42,185 bases of DNA from NCBI GenBank assembly GCA_020024915.1, contig JAHHSZ010000003.1, forward strand, positions 1-42,185, read 5' to 3'. Each line of letters begins with the position of its first letter. The first letter of the stretch is position 1. Source of the DNA: Fusobacterium sp. (GTDB taxonomy: Bacteria > Fusobacteriota > Fusobacteriia > Fusobacteriales > Fusobacteriaceae). Shown in pieces: positions 28,904 to 38,136 of this stretch. The position numbers and the translations under genes were made by a program. Under the pieces are notes generated by a model. The model did no database searches, was not told the DNA's origin, and saw only the letters and a list, made by a program, of their open reading frames with translations.

Positions 28904-28923
28904 AAAAATAAGAAGGAGAAAAG

Positions 28924-29373
28924 ATGGAGAAAAACGAAAAGAGGGAGTATTATATAGTAGATAAAAGAATACTTCCAAATTCTATTCAGAGTGTAATAAA
29001 AGTAAATGACCTAGTACAAAATACAAAAATATCAAAGTATGAAGCAATAAAGAAGGTTGGAATAAGTAGAAGTACTTATTATAAGTATAAAGATTATATA
29101 AAACCTTTCTTTGAGAGTGGAAAAGAGAAGGTATTCAGTATACATATGTCTTTAGTAGATAAGCCAGGAATACTAGCAAGGATACTAAATATCATAGCAG
29201 ATGAAGATATGAATGTATTGACAATTGTGCAAAATATAGCAGTAGATGGAATAGCTAAATCAACAATATCAATACAGACTACTGAAGATACACTGAGAAA
29301 GATAGAGGGTATGTTGGAAAAGATATCTGAAGTTGATGGTGTAAAAGATCTAAGAATAATAGGAAGCAACTAG
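28924..29373 (+). CDS. ACT domain-containing protein (UPF0735/PheB-like)
   Basis: The 149 residues contain an N-terminal helix-turn-helix-like stretch (about 36-62, KISKYEAIKKVGISRSTYYK) and a C-terminal ACT domain from ~72 (FSIHMSLVDKPGILARILNII). ACT domains bind amino acids to control enzymes or transcription; PheB-type relatives were named for a link to phenylalanine synthesis but function is not established. It is preceded by AGAAGGAG and followed by accB. Confidence 0.8.
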   Translation: MEKNEKREYYIVDKRILPNSIQSVIKVNDLVQNTKISKYEAIKKVGISRSTYYKYKDYIKPFFESGKEKVFSIHMSLVDKPGILARILNIIADEDMNVLTIVQNIAVDGIAKSTISIQTTEDTLRKIEGMLEKISEVDGVKDLRIIGSN

Positions 29374-29391
29374 AAAATTTCGGAGGAAAAG

Positions 29392-29841
29392 ATGAAGATA
29401 GATGTTAAAACGATAAAAGAGTTGGCTGATAATATAGATAAGTATAATTTGAATGAAATTGCTTTAGAGAGTGAAGGGGTAAAATTAGTTTTAAAAAAAG
29501 AGAAGCTAGTACAAGTTGAAACTCGTCCAGTACAAACAGCAATAGCTCAACAAAATATAGCTGTGGTAGAGGAAGTAGAAGAGGAAGAGATAGTAGATAC
29601 TCAAGAGAAGGAGTTTATCACAGCACCAATGGTGGGAACTTTTTACAGATCATCAGCTCCTGGTAATCCAGCTTTTATTGAAGAGGGAGATACAGTGGCA
29701 AGTGGAGAAACACTTTGTATCATAGAAGCAATGAAATTGATGAATGAAGTAAAAGCATCTAAAAAATGTAAAGTTGTTAAAATTTTAGTAGAAGATGGGC
29801 AGATAGTAAAAAAAGGGGATAAATTATTCGTAATAGAGTAG
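29392..29841 (+). CDS. accB: Biotin carboxyl carrier protein of acetyl-CoA carboxylase
   Basis: Carries the biotin that shuttles CO2 between biotin carboxylase and carboxyltransferase in fatty-acid synthesis. The 149 residues have the AccB N-terminal helix (TIKELADNIDKYNLNEI), a Glu-rich linker (VVEEVEEEEIVD), and a biotinyl domain with the modified Lys115 in EAMKLMNE. accC, accA and accD are not next to it, so the subunit is encoded apart from its partners, and a role in another biotin-dependent carboxylase cannot be excluded. Confidence 0.88.
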   Translation: MKIDVKTIKELADNIDKYNLNEIALESEGVKLVLKKEKLVQVETRPVQTAIAQQNIAVVEEVEEEEIVDTQEKEFITAPMVGTFYRSSAPGNPAFIEEGDTVASGETLCIIEAMKLMNEVKASKKCKVVKILVEDGQIVKKGDKLFVIE

Positions 29842-29881
29842 TTACTAAATTTAATGTAAACAAGGAGAGTGTAGATAAAAG

Positions 29882-31165
29882 TTGGACACATACCAAAATA
29901 TAGTACTGTTAATTATATTGATCCTATTGTCTGGATTTTTTTCAGCATCAGAAACGGCACTTACATCTTTTAGGAGTACTAATTTAGAGAAATTTGAAGA
30001 CAATAAAGAGGGAAAAAAAATTGAACTTTTAAAAAAGTGGTTAAAAAATCCAAATGAGATGCTTACAGGGCTTTTAGTCGGAAATAACGTGGTTAATATA
30101 CTAGCATCTTCAATAGCTACTGTTGTAACTATAAATATAATGGGAGGAACATCTAGTTCTTCAATTCTTGTGGCAACAGTAGGAATGACGGTAATATTAT
30201 TAATATTTGGAGAGATTACTCCTAAAATTATTGCAAAAAATTATACAGTTCAAATAGCAGGTGTAGTGATAAGAATCATATATATATTAGCTTTAGTTTT
30301 AAAGCCTGTAATAAAAATTTTAATGTTTATTTCAAAGTTTATAGCAAGATTGATAGGAATAGATTTAAAAGATGAGGCTATTATGATAACAGCTGAAGAT
30401 ATAAAATCTCTTGTGAATGTTGGAGAAGCTGAAGGAATAATAGAGGAAGAAGAAAAGGAGATGATCCATTCTATAGTAGGTTTTAGTGAGACAACTGCTA
30501 AAGAGGTAATGACTCCTAGAACTTCAATGTTAGCCTTTGAAGGAGATGAAACTCTAGATGAGGTATGGGATGAGATAATTGAGAACGGATTCTCTAGAAT
30601 ACCAATTTATGAAGAGACAATTGATAATATAATCGGTGTTTTCTATGTAAAAGATGTATTAAGTATAGTGAAAAAAGGTGAGACAAATGTTCCTATCAAA
30701 AATTTTGTGAGACCTGGTTATTTTGTTCCTGAGACAAAATCAATTACAGAGATATTACAAGATTTTAGAAAGATGAAGGTCCATATAGCACTTATTCTAG
30801 ATGAGTATGGTGGAATAGTGGGATTGGTAACAATAGAGGACTTAATAGAGGAGATTACTGGAGAGATTCGTGATGAATTTGACCATGAAGAAGATGAATT
30901 TATTCACAAAATAGATGAGAACATTTATGAAGTAGATGGAATGTTAGATATTGAAACTCTGGATAAAGAGTTGAATATAAAATTACCTGAATCAGAGGAC
31001 TATGAGAGTCTAGGTGGTTTAATCATAACGGAGCTAGGAAGAGTGGCTGTTGTAAATGATGAGATCACTGTTTCAGATGTGAAGCTAAAAGTCTTAGAAA
31101 TTGAAAAGATGAGAGTAGCTAAAGTTTTAATAGAGGTAAATGCAGGAGAAAAAACTGATGATTAA
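29882..31165 (+). CDS. HlyC/CorC family CNNM-type membrane protein with CBS pair
   Basis: Probable Mg2+/cation-handling membrane protein. The 427 residues have the CNNM transmembrane domain (about 8-28, 61-82, 91-110, 128-150; start LLSGFFSASETALTSF), two CBS domains (about 205-325; EVMTPRTSMLAFEGDE and KVHIALILDEYGGIVGLVTIEDLIEEITGEI) and a CorC_HlyC C-terminal domain. The start is TTG at 29882: an in-frame TAA at 29876-29878 rules out anything further upstream, and the nearest AGGAG (29863-29867) is 14 bases away, so initiation may be weak. It overlaps the DUF502 gene by eight bases. Confidence 0.88.
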   Translation: MDTYQNIVLLIILILLSGFFSASETALTSFRSTNLEKFEDNKEGKKIELLKKWLKNPNEMLTGLLVGNNVVNILASSIATVVTINIMGGTSSSSILVATVGMTVILLIFGEITPKIIAKNYTVQIAGVVIRIIYILALVLKPVIKILMFISKFIARLIGIDLKDEAIMITAEDIKSLVNVGEAEGIIEEEEKEMIHSIVGFSETTAKEVMTPRTSMLAFEGDETLDEVWDEIIENGFSRIPIYEETIDNIIGVFYVKDVLSIVKKGETNVPIKNFVRPGYFVPETKSITEILQDFRKMKVHIALILDEYGGIVGLVTIEDLIEEITGEIRDEFDHEEDEFIHKIDENIYEVDGMLDIETLDKELNIKLPESEDYESLGGLIITELGRVAVVNDEITVSDVKLKVLEIEKMRVAKVLIEVNAGEKTDD

Positions 31166-31838
31166 AAAAATAAAAGCATATTTTTATGCAGGATTGATAG
31201 CTTTATTGCCAATTGTTTTAACTGTATATATATTTAATTGGATAGTTGGAATAATGATGACTCTCTTGGGACACTCTTTTGTAACTATAATTATAAAAGG
31301 GCTACTTCAAAGAGTTGTAGAAGATAGAAATATGGATTATTATTTCCAAATATTAGTATATTTAATGTCATTGATTACTATGATTTTAGGTACATGTTTA
31401 GTTGGATTTATATTAAAAATTATGTTCTTTGCTAAAATAATAGAGAATTTTAAAGAGATATTTATAAAAATACCACTAATAAAACAGGTATATACAACAA
31501 TTAGCCAAATTATTGATATTACTATGTCAGATAGAGAAAAAACATATGAGAAAGTCGTAATGATAGAGTATCCTAGAAAGGGTATATATAGCATAGGTTT
31601 TTTAACTTCAGAGGATAATTACATAGTAAGTGAAGCTGTTCAAAGTAAAGAGAAACTATATAATATTTTTATACCTACATCACCAAATCCTACTTCGGGG
31701 ATGTTTATAATAGTTCCACAAAAAGATGTAAAAATATTGGATATTAAGATAGATGATGCAGTAAAATTAATAATATCAGGAGGGGTGATACTTCCTCCTA
31801 AAAAGGAGATCACAGAAATTGAGGAGAAACTTGACTAA
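31158..31838 (+). CDS. DUF502 family membrane protein
   Basis: The 226 residues carry two long transmembrane segments (about 7-32 and 62-88) followed by a soluble region with PLIKQVYTTISQIIDITM, GIYSIGFLTSED and FIPTSPNPTSGMFIIVPQKDV, which are the conserved blocks of DUF502. Function is unknown. ATG 31158 was chosen because AGGAG at 31144-31148 is nine bases upstream; an in-frame ATG at 31140 precedes this site. It overlaps the HlyC/CorC gene and the following TPR gene, so the three are co-translated. Confidence 0.82.
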   Translation: MIKKIKAYFYAGLIALLPIVLTVYIFNWIVGIMMTLLGHSFVTIIIKGLLQRVVEDRNMDYYFQILVYLMSLITMILGTCLVGFILKIMFFAKIIENFKEIFIKIPLIKQVYTTISQIIDITMSDREKTYEKVVMIEYPRKGIYSIGFLTSEDNYIVSEAVQSKEKLYNIFIPTSPNPTSGMFIIVPQKDVKILDIKIDDAVKLIISGGVILPPKKEITEIEEKLD

Positions 31839-32658
31839 TATTTTATTTTTATTGTTAATATCAGTAGATTTTATCAGTTGTAGTAGTTTGAAAAAGAGTA
31901 AGGAAGCTGAATACTCTTTATTGAAGGGAGTAAATTACTCTCAACAGAGAAAGTATCAGAAGGGAATGGAAGAGTACCAAAAATCTTATAAGATCAATCC
32001 TAACAATGCTATTCTTCTAAAAGAGATGGGATATACTTATTATAAGTTTGGAGATTATCAGAAAGCTGAAGAGTATTGGTTAAAAGCTCTTAAATTACAA
32101 CCTAAAGATGAAGGATTGATAAAAAATTTAGTAACTTTATATTTTGAAGATGGAAAATATGATAAAAGTATTAATATGATAGGTTCTAGCTATAACCCAA
32201 GAGATGATTATTATAAAAAAATAAAAGGGTTAATAGCATACAGAGAGGGGGATTATAGAAAAAGCTATAATTTCTTAAAAGATGTATCTTTAGAGAGTTA
32301 TGATAGTGAAGTAGCACTTGTTTATATTGATGTTTTAAAAAGAACAGAAGAGAAAAGAGAGTTATTTTATTTTTTAAAAAATATTTATCCATATTTAAAT
32401 GAAGACAAAGAGTTTATACTTGGTTACTCTAAGGTATTGAGTGAAAATTTTAAGATGCCAAAAGAGAGTGAGAAGATATTGTTGGAGTACTTGGTAAAAA
32501 ATGGAAATGATGATGAAGTTTTAACACAGTTATCTATGATATATTTGAAAATGGGAGATAAGAAAAAATCGAGAGATACCCTTAAGTTACTTGGAAATAA
32601 AAATATATTTCAAGAGAATTATAAAAATTTAGAGAGTAAATTAAAAGAATTGGAGTGA
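31819..32658 (+). CDS. TPR-repeat lipoprotein
   Basis: The 279 residues start with a lipoprotein signal peptide: RRN, a hydrophobic core, then a lipobox ending Phe-Ile-Ser-Cys at about residue 21. The mature part is made of tetratricopeptide repeats (about 32-65 and 66-100 are clear: ALLKEMGYTYYKFGDYQKAE with KALKLQP), with weaker ones to the C-terminus. It is probably anchored in the outer or inner membrane facing the periplasm and acts as a scaffold; the specific partner is unknown. The start is TTG at 31819 with AAGGAG at 31803-31808; TTG 31831 is possible but would lose both Arg residues of the signal peptide. Confidence 0.75.
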   Translation: MRRNLTNILFLLLISVDFISCSSLKKSKEAEYSLLKGVNYSQQRKYQKGMEEYQKSYKINPNNAILLKEMGYTYYKFGDYQKAEEYWLKALKLQPKDEGLIKNLVTLYFEDGKYDKSINMIGSSYNPRDDYYKKIKGLIAYREGDYRKSYNFLKDVSLESYDSEVALVYIDVLKRTEEKRELFYFLKNIYPYLNEDKEFILGYSKVLSENFKMPKESEKILLEYLVKNGNDDEVLTQLSMIYLKMGDKKKSRDTLKLLGNKNIFQENYKNLESKLKELE

Positions 32659-32663
32659 AGTGA

Positions 32664-33176
32664 ATGAATTTAAAAGAATATGTTGCAAAAGTAGAAAATT
32701 TTCCAAAGGAAGGAATAATATTTAGAGATATAACACCTCTTATGAACAGTGGAAAAGCGTTCAAATTTGCTACTGATGAGATTGTAAAATTTGCTAGGGA
32801 GCAAAAAGTAGATTTAATAGTTGGACCAGAAGCTAGAGGATTTATATTTGGTTGCCCAGTATCATATGCTATGGGGATTGGATTTGTACCAGTAAGAAAA
32901 CCTAAGAAATTACCAAGAGAGGTTATTGAGTATTCTTATGATTTAGAATATGGTTCAAATACTTTGTGTATGCATAAAGATGCGATACAAAAAGGACAAA
33001 GAGTACTGATTGTAGATGATTTATTAGCTACAGGGGGAACTATGGAAGCTGCTATTAAATTGGTAGAGGAGTTAGGAGGAGTTGTTGCAGGACTTGCTTT
33101 TCTAATTGAGTTAGAAGAACTTAAAGGAAGAGAGAAATTAAAAGGTTATCCTGTTTTAACATTAATGAAATATTAA
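32664..33176 (+). CDS. apt: Adenine phosphoribosyltransferase
   Basis: Salvages adenine to AMP with PRPP. The 170 residues contain FPKEGIIFRDITPLM, the GPEARGFIFG segment, and the PRPP loop VLIVDDLLATGGTMEAA. Length is standard. It is the last gene of the long M20-peptidase operon, ahead of the terminator at 33204. In many genomes apt neighbours rel, which is the next gene here; the terminator separates the two. Confidence 0.96.
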   Translation: MNLKEYVAKVENFPKEGIIFRDITPLMNSGKAFKFATDEIVKFAREQKVDLIVGPEARGFIFGCPVSYAMGIGFVPVRKPKKLPREVIEYSYDLEYGSNTLCMHKDAIQKGQRVLIVDDLLATGGTMEAAIKLVEELGGVVAGLAFLIELEELKGREKLKGYPVLTLMKY

Positions 33177-33203
33177 TATTATGATGAGATAATAGGTAAA
33201 AAG

Positions 33204-33248
33204 TCTAAAATAACTCTTAATTATTTTGGGGTTATTTTAGATTTTTTT
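33204..33248 (+). terminator. Intrinsic terminator between apt and rel
   Basis: TCTAAAATAAC (33204-33214) pairs with GTTATTTTAGA (33231-33241) and is followed by seven T. The stem is AT-rich, so read-through into rel is possible. Confidence 0.75.
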
Positions 33249-33276
33249 ATAAATTTTATATGAAAAGAGGACGTTT

Positions 33277-35454
33277 ATGAATTATTGGGAAGAGATTCTG
33301 AAAAAGATAGAAAAAAATGATTTAAAAGTAGATGTAGAAAAAATAAAGCTTGCTTTTTTCTTTGCTGAGGAGAGTCATGAAGGGCAGTATAGAAAATCTG
33401 GAGAGGATTACATAATGCATCCTGTTGAAGTTACTAAGATTTTAATTGAGATGAAGATGGATACAGATACAATAGTAGCAGGAATATTGCATGATATAGT
33501 TGAAGATACTCTAATAACAGTGGCAGATATCAAATATAATTTTGGTGATACAGTAGCAACTTTAGTAGATGGAGTAACTAAATTAAAAACTCTTCCCAAT
33601 GGTACAAAAAAGCAAGATGAAAATATAAGAAAGATGATTTTGGCTATGGCACAAAATCTGAGAGTTATAATAATAAAATTAGCTGATAGATTACACAATA
33701 TGAGAACTATGAAGTATATGAAGCCAGAGAAACAGATATCTATATCTCAAGAAACTTTGGATATATATGCTCCATTGGCTCATAGACTTGGAATAGCTAA
33801 GATAAAATGGGAATTAGAAGACCTAGCATTGAGATATTTGAAACCGACAGAATATATGAATATAAAATCATTAATCGACTCTAAGAAAAAAGAGAGAGAG
33901 GAGTATATACAAGAGTTTATAGAGAAAATAGTAACCTTATTACATGAGACAGGAATAAAAGGTAGTGTAAAGGGAAGATTTAAACATTTTTATAGTATAT
34001 ACAAAAAAATGTATGAGAAACATAAAGAGTTTGATGATATATATGACTTGATGGGAGTAAGAATAATAGTGGATACAGAGGGGGAATGCTATAACACATT
34101 AGGGGTTATACACAGTCATTTTAAACCTGTTCCAGGACGTTTTAAAGATTATATAGCAGTTCCAAAATCTAATAACTATCAATCTATACATACAACAATA
34201 GTTGGACCACAAGGAAAATTTATAGAGATACAGATTAGAACAGAAGAGATGGATAAGGTAGCAGAAGAGGGTATAGCAGCTCATTGGAGCTATAAAGAGC
34301 ATACAAAGGTCACTAAGAGTGATCAGGTGTATGGTTGGTTAAGAAATATCTTAGAGTTGCAAAATGAAGCTGAAACAGCTCAAGAGTTTATTGATAGTGT
34401 AACTAAAGATATAATGAATGAGACAGTTTTTGTATTTTCTCCAAAAGGGGATATAATAGAACTACCTCATGGAGCTACACCACTAGATTTTGCCTTTGCA
34501 GTTCATACTCAAATAGGTTGTAAATGTGTAGGAGCTAAAGTAAATGGTAAAATAGTAACATTGGATTATAAACTACAAAATGGAGATAGAGTAGAGATTA
34601 TAACCTCTAAAAACTCAAAAGGACCAAGCAAAGATTGGTTGGATATAGTAGTTACTCATGGTGCTAAGAGTAAGATAAAGAAAGTGTTAAAAGATTTGGT
34701 AAGGGACCAAACAATAAAAAATGGTAGAGAGAATTTAGAGAGAGAGTTAGGAAAATTAGGTATAACATTAAAAGAGATGGAAGAAGATCCTATAATCAAA
34801 AAACATATGGAAAAAAATAATATATATTCATTAGATGAATTCTATTATCACGTAGGTGAAAGAAGAAGTAAAATTGATATTATTATTGATAAGTTGAGAA
34901 AGAAACTAGAAAAAGATAGGCAGATAGAGAATATAGATATTGATGAGTTGATGGAGAAGAAAAAAGAGAAAAATTCATCAAGTAAAAATGATTACGGAAT
35001 AGTAATAGATGGAGTTAATAATACTTTAATACGATTTGCTAGATGTTGTACCCCACTTCCTGGAGATGAGATTGGTGGTTATGTTACAAAATTGACAGGT
35101 ATAACTGTACATAGAAGAGATTGTAAAAACTTTCAAAATATGGTTGCTCAAGATCCAACAAGAGAGATAGATGTTCAATGGGATAGTAGGATAGTAGAAC
35201 AAAAAGATAACAAGTATAAGTTTACATTTAATGTATTAGTCTATGATAAAACTAATATTTTAATGAATATAATAACTCTAATAGGAAATCATAAGATACA
35301 TTTAGTCACAATAAATAGTAACGAAATCCATAAAAATGGAGAAAAATATATGAATTTCCAAATAACGATAGAGATATCAAATAAAAGTGAATATAAATAT
35401 CTAGTGAGCAATCTTTTAAAGATAAAAGATGTAATCTCAGTGGATAGAATGTAG
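33277..35454 (+). CDS. rel: Bifunctional (p)ppGpp synthetase/hydrolase (Rel/SpoT family)
   Basis: Makes and degrades the stringent-response alarmone. The 725 residues are the full long-RSH layout: HD hydrolase domain (about 25-150) with an intact AGILHDIVEDT; synthetase domain (about 215-350); TGS domain (from ~385, VFVFSPKGDIIELPHGATPLDFAF); a helical and zinc-finger-like region with ARCCTPLPGDEIGGYVT; and a C-terminal ACT domain. The loop Arg288-Phe-Lys-Asp291 is the RFKD form found in bifunctional enzymes rather than the EFDD of RelA, which with the intact HD supports both activities. A poorly matching promoter may overlap the preceding terminator. Confidence 0.95.
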   Translation: MNYWEEILKKIEKNDLKVDVEKIKLAFFFAEESHEGQYRKSGEDYIMHPVEVTKILIEMKMDTDTIVAGILHDIVEDTLITVADIKYNFGDTVATLVDGVTKLKTLPNGTKKQDENIRKMILAMAQNLRVIIIKLADRLHNMRTMKYMKPEKQISISQETLDIYAPLAHRLGIAKIKWELEDLALRYLKPTEYMNIKSLIDSKKKEREEYIQEFIEKIVTLLHETGIKGSVKGRFKHFYSIYKKMYEKHKEFDDIYDLMGVRIIVDTEGECYNTLGVIHSHFKPVPGRFKDYIAVPKSNNYQSIHTTIVGPQGKFIEIQIRTEEMDKVAEEGIAAHWSYKEHTKVTKSDQVYGWLRNILELQNEAETAQEFIDSVTKDIMNETVFVFSPKGDIIELPHGATPLDFAFAVHTQIGCKCVGAKVNGKIVTLDYKLQNGDRVEIITSKNSKGPSKDWLDIVVTHGAKSKIKKVLKDLVRDQTIKNGRENLERELGKLGITLKEMEEDPIIKKHMEKNNIYSLDEFYYHVGERRSKIDIIIDKLRKKLEKDRQIENIDIDELMEKKKEKNSSSKNDYGIVIDGVNNTLIRFARCCTPLPGDEIGGYVTKLTGITVHRRDCKNFQNMVAQDPTREIDVQWDSRIVEQKDNKYKFTFNVLVYDKTNILMNIITLIGNHKIHLVTINSNEIHKNGEKYMNFQITIEISNKSEYKYLVSNLLKIKDVISVDRM

Positions 35455-35471
35455 AGCAGATAGGAGAAAAG

Positions 35472-36638
35472 ATGATAAAAAAATTACCTGTAACTTATGA
35501 GTTACAAAAAAAAGTAGGAAAAGCTAGAGCAGGGAAGATAATGACCCCTCATGGTGAAATAGAGACACCTGTATTTATGCCTGTTGGAACACAAGCAACA
35601 GTAAAAGCTATGACACCAGAGGAGTTAGAAACAATAGGATCACAGATAATTCTTGGAAATACTTATCATTTATATTTAAGACCAAGTGATGAACTTGTAG
35701 CTAAATTTGGTGGATTACATAAATTTATGAATTGGAATAAACCAATATTAACTGATAGTGGAGGATTCCAAGTGTTTAGTTTAGGTGCTTTGAGAAAAAT
35801 AACAGAAGAGGGAGTAAAATTTAGTTCACACCTAGATGGGTCTAAACACTTTCTTACTCCAGAAAAATCAATAAATATTCAAAATAATTTAGGATCAGAT
35901 ATAGTTATGCTATTTGATGAGTGCCCACCAGGACTATCTTCAAGAGAGTATATAATACCATCTATTGAGAGAACGACAAGATGGGCAAAAAGATGTATAG
36001 AAGCTCATAGAAGACCAGATGAACAAGGGCTATTTGCAATTGTTCAAGGGGGAATATATGAGGATTTAAGAGATAAGAGCTTAAATGAATTGAGTGAAAT
36101 GGATGAACATTTTTCAGGATATGCTATTGGTGGTTTAGCTGTTGGTGAGCCAAGAGAGGATATGTATAGAATATTGGATTATATTGTAGAGAAATGTCCA
36201 GAGGATAAACCTAGATACTTGATGGGAGTAGGAGAGCCACTTGATATGTTAGAGGCTGTAGAAGCAGGAATAGATATGATGGATTGTGTACAGCCAACTA
36301 GAATAGGAAGACATGGTACTGTATTTACAAAATATGGAAGATTAGTAATAAAAAATGCTATGTATTCTGAAGATGATAGACCTTTAGATGAAGATTGTGA
36401 TTGTTATGTATGTAGAAACTATAAGAGAGGATACATAAGACATCTATTTAAGGCAGAGGAGATTTTAGGACAGAGACTTGCAACATACCATAACTTATAT
36501 TTCCTATTAAAATTAATGAAAAATGCAAGGAAAGCGATTTTAGAAGATAGATTTACAGAGTTTAAAGAGGAGTTTATAAAGAACTATAATATGGGAAAAA
36601 ATTCTGAATGGATAAAACCTAAAAAAATAGAAAATTAA
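35472..36638 (+). CDS. tgt: tRNA-guanine transglycosylase
   Basis: Exchanges G34 for the queuosine precursor preQ1 in tRNAs with GUN anticodons. The 388 residues show the PVFMPVGTQATVKAMTPEEL start, the catalytic-region TDSGGFQVFSLG, the second catalytic Asp area GGLAVGEPREDM to DMMDCVQPTR, and the zinc ligands of CDCYVCRNY with a later His. Start ATG has AGGAG upstream; it lies 17 bases after rel and is probably co-transcribed with it. queA and other queuosine genes are not in the window. Confidence 0.96.
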   Translation: MIKKLPVTYELQKKVGKARAGKIMTPHGEIETPVFMPVGTQATVKAMTPEELETIGSQIILGNTYHLYLRPSDELVAKFGGLHKFMNWNKPILTDSGGFQVFSLGALRKITEEGVKFSSHLDGSKHFLTPEKSINIQNNLGSDIVMLFDECPPGLSSREYIIPSIERTTRWAKRCIEAHRRPDEQGLFAIVQGGIYEDLRDKSLNELSEMDEHFSGYAIGGLAVGEPREDMYRILDYIVEKCPEDKPRYLMGVGEPLDMLEAVEAGIDMMDCVQPTRIGRHGTVFTKYGRLVIKNAMYSEDDRPLDEDCDCYVCRNYKRGYIRHLFKAEEILGQRLATYHNLYFLLKLMKNARKAILEDRFTEFKEEFIKNYNMGKNSEWIKPKKIEN

Positions 36639-36659
36639 TGAGATAGGAGGAGAGATGTG

Positions 36660-37133
36660 ATGAAAGAAAAAATAGCAGAATTATTGGCAAAGGATGAAAA
36701 AATTTCATTAGGAAAGATAGCACAGGAATTAAATGTATCTCTAATTGATATTTATAGAAACTCACCAAGTGTTAGAAAGTATCCAGTAGAAAAGAGAGAA
36801 GAGTTATTTGAAATTTTAAGGGGTTGGGATAAGGTTTTCTTATTAGTAGTAACACCTAACTTTGTTTTAGAGATAAAAGATAAATTTCCAAAAGGGTTTT
36901 ATGCTCACGGATTCTTAAACTTTCATGACAATGATTCATCAATAGGTGGACATTTAAGTGTTGACAAGATAAAAGAGATATTTTTAGTGGAAGATATTAT
37001 GTTTGGTAGAAAAAGTTGTTCTATAAAATTCTATGGAGAGGATGAAAAAGAGGTCTTTGCAATCTATGTTCCTAGAGATGAAAAGAAAGAGCTAATAAAA
37101 GAGTATTTAGACTGTTTTTACTCATTAGCGTAA
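36660..37133 (+). CDS. HutX/ChuX-like heme utilisation carrier protein
   Basis: Cytoplasmic heme-binding protein of about 157 residues. The pattern follows ChuX/HutX closely: an N-terminal helical part with VSLIDIYRNSPSV, then GWDKVFLLVVTPNFVLEIKD, PKGFYAHGFLNFHD, SIGGHLSVDKIKEIFLVED, and a C-terminal VPRDEKKELIKEYLDCFYSL. The family receives heme from uptake systems and may pass it to heme-degrading enzymes. No heme transporter or oxygenase gene is nearby; the gene follows tgt by 21 bases. ATG 36660 and GTG 36657 share the AGGAGG at 36645-36650; the ATG is preferred. A strong terminator follows. Confidence 0.8.
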   Translation: MKEKIAELLAKDEKISLGKIAQELNVSLIDIYRNSPSVRKYPVEKREELFEILRGWDKVFLLVVTPNFVLEIKDKFPKGFYAHGFLNFHDNDSSIGGHLSVDKIKEIFLVEDIMFGRKSCSIKFYGEDEKEVFAIYVPRDEKKELIKEYLDCFYSLA

Positions 37134-37138
37134 TTTAG

Positions 37139-37182
37139 AAAAAGGAAGATTTTAAGATGTACGCTTAGGATTTTCCTTTTTT
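37139..37182 (+). terminator. Strong intrinsic terminator after the HutX-like gene
   Basis: An 18-bp stem (37139-37156 with 37164-37181), perfectly paired if three G-T pairs are allowed, with a 7-base loop and a T-rich 3' arm ending in six T. It closes the rel-tgt-hutX transcript. Confidence 0.85.
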
Positions 37183-37183
37183 A

Positions 37184-37192
37184 TGCTATAAT
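37184..37192 (+). promoter_or_regulatory. Extended -10 promoter of lgt
   Basis: TG-C-TATAAT (37184-37192) is a full extended -10 element. No good -35 is seen (that region is the terminator arm), as expected for extended -10 promoters. It lies about 50 bases ahead of lgt. Confidence 0.65.
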
Positions 37193-37240
37193 CTTAAGTG
37201 AATTGAATAAATTCATATGTTATTGATTAGGAGGAATCTT

Positions 37241-38119
37241 ATGCATCCAGTATTGTTTTCCATAGCTGGTTTTGAAATCAGGTTCTATGGACTTATGTAT
37301 GCTATCTCATTCTTTTTAGGAATTGAAATAGCTAAATATTTAGCAAAAGAGAAAAATATAGATAGTAAAATTGTAGAAAATTATGCTTTTGTTGCTATGA
37401 TATCCGGTCTACTCGGTGGTCGTCTTTACTATGTTTTCTTCAATTGGGACTACTACTCTAAATATCCTGTTGAAATACTAGCTACTTGGCATGGAGGTAT
37501 GGCTATCCATGGGGGGATTATTGGAGGAATTATTGGTACATTTATCTACGGACATATTAAAAAACTCAATCCATTGACTCTAGGTGATCTAGCCGCTGCT
37601 CCATTATTATTAGGACAAGCTCTTGGAAGATTCGGAAATTTTATGAATGGGGAGATACATGGAGTGCCTACTTTTACTCCTTGGAGTGTAATATTTTCAA
37701 TAAAACCCAATTTTTATACTTGGTATAATTCATATAATGTATCAAGTGTATTTGAAAAGTTAAAATATAAAGCTCTAGTACCTTGGGGAGTTGTTTTTCC
37801 CAATAGTTCTCCAGCTGGATCTGAATTTCCTAATATTCCACTTCACCCAGCTATGTTTTATGAATTAATTTTAAATTTTATCGGATTTTTATTTATTTTT
37901 TTCTATCTTAGAAAGAAACCGAATAAAGCTCCTGGTTATCTCTGGTGGAACTATATTATTATTTATAGTGTCATCAGAATATTTGTAAGCTTTTTTAGAG
38001 CTGAAGACCTTATGATATTTGGAATAAGGGCTCCTCACTTAGTTAGTTTTATTATGATTATTTTCTCTTTAATTATGATTAGGATTGGAGAAAAAAAGAG
38101 AGTCTTAGTTAAAAAATAA
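37241..38119 (+). CDS. lgt: Phosphatidylglycerol:prolipoprotein diacylglyceryl transferase
   Basis: First enzyme of bacterial lipoprotein maturation, attaching diacylglycerol to the lipobox Cys. The 292 residues have about seven helices and the Lgt signatures: FYGLMYAISFFLG, WHGGMAIHGGIIGG, and GRFGNFMNGEIHG, followed by HPAMFYELILN and a late IRIFVSFFRAED. The ATG at 37241 follows GGAGG; an in-frame ATG at 37217 sits before this site and would add eight residues. The gene has its own promoter and stands alone between two transcription units. Lipoproteins such as the TPR protein at 31819 are expected substrates. Confidence 0.95.
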   Translation: MHPVLFSIAGFEIRFYGLMYAISFFLGIEIAKYLAKEKNIDSKIVENYAFVAMISGLLGGRLYYVFFNWDYYSKYPVEILATWHGGMAIHGGIIGGIIGTFIYGHIKKLNPLTLGDLAAAPLLLGQALGRFGNFMNGEIHGVPTFTPWSVIFSIKPNFYTWYNSYNVSSVFEKLKYKALVPWGVVFPNSSPAGSEFPNIPLHPAMFYELILNFIGFLFIFFYLRKKPNKAPGYLWWNYIIIYSVIRIFVSFFRAEDLMIFGIRAPHLVSFIMIIFSLIMIRIGEKKRVLVKK

Positions 38120-38136
38120 ACTTTTTTATTTTTTTC

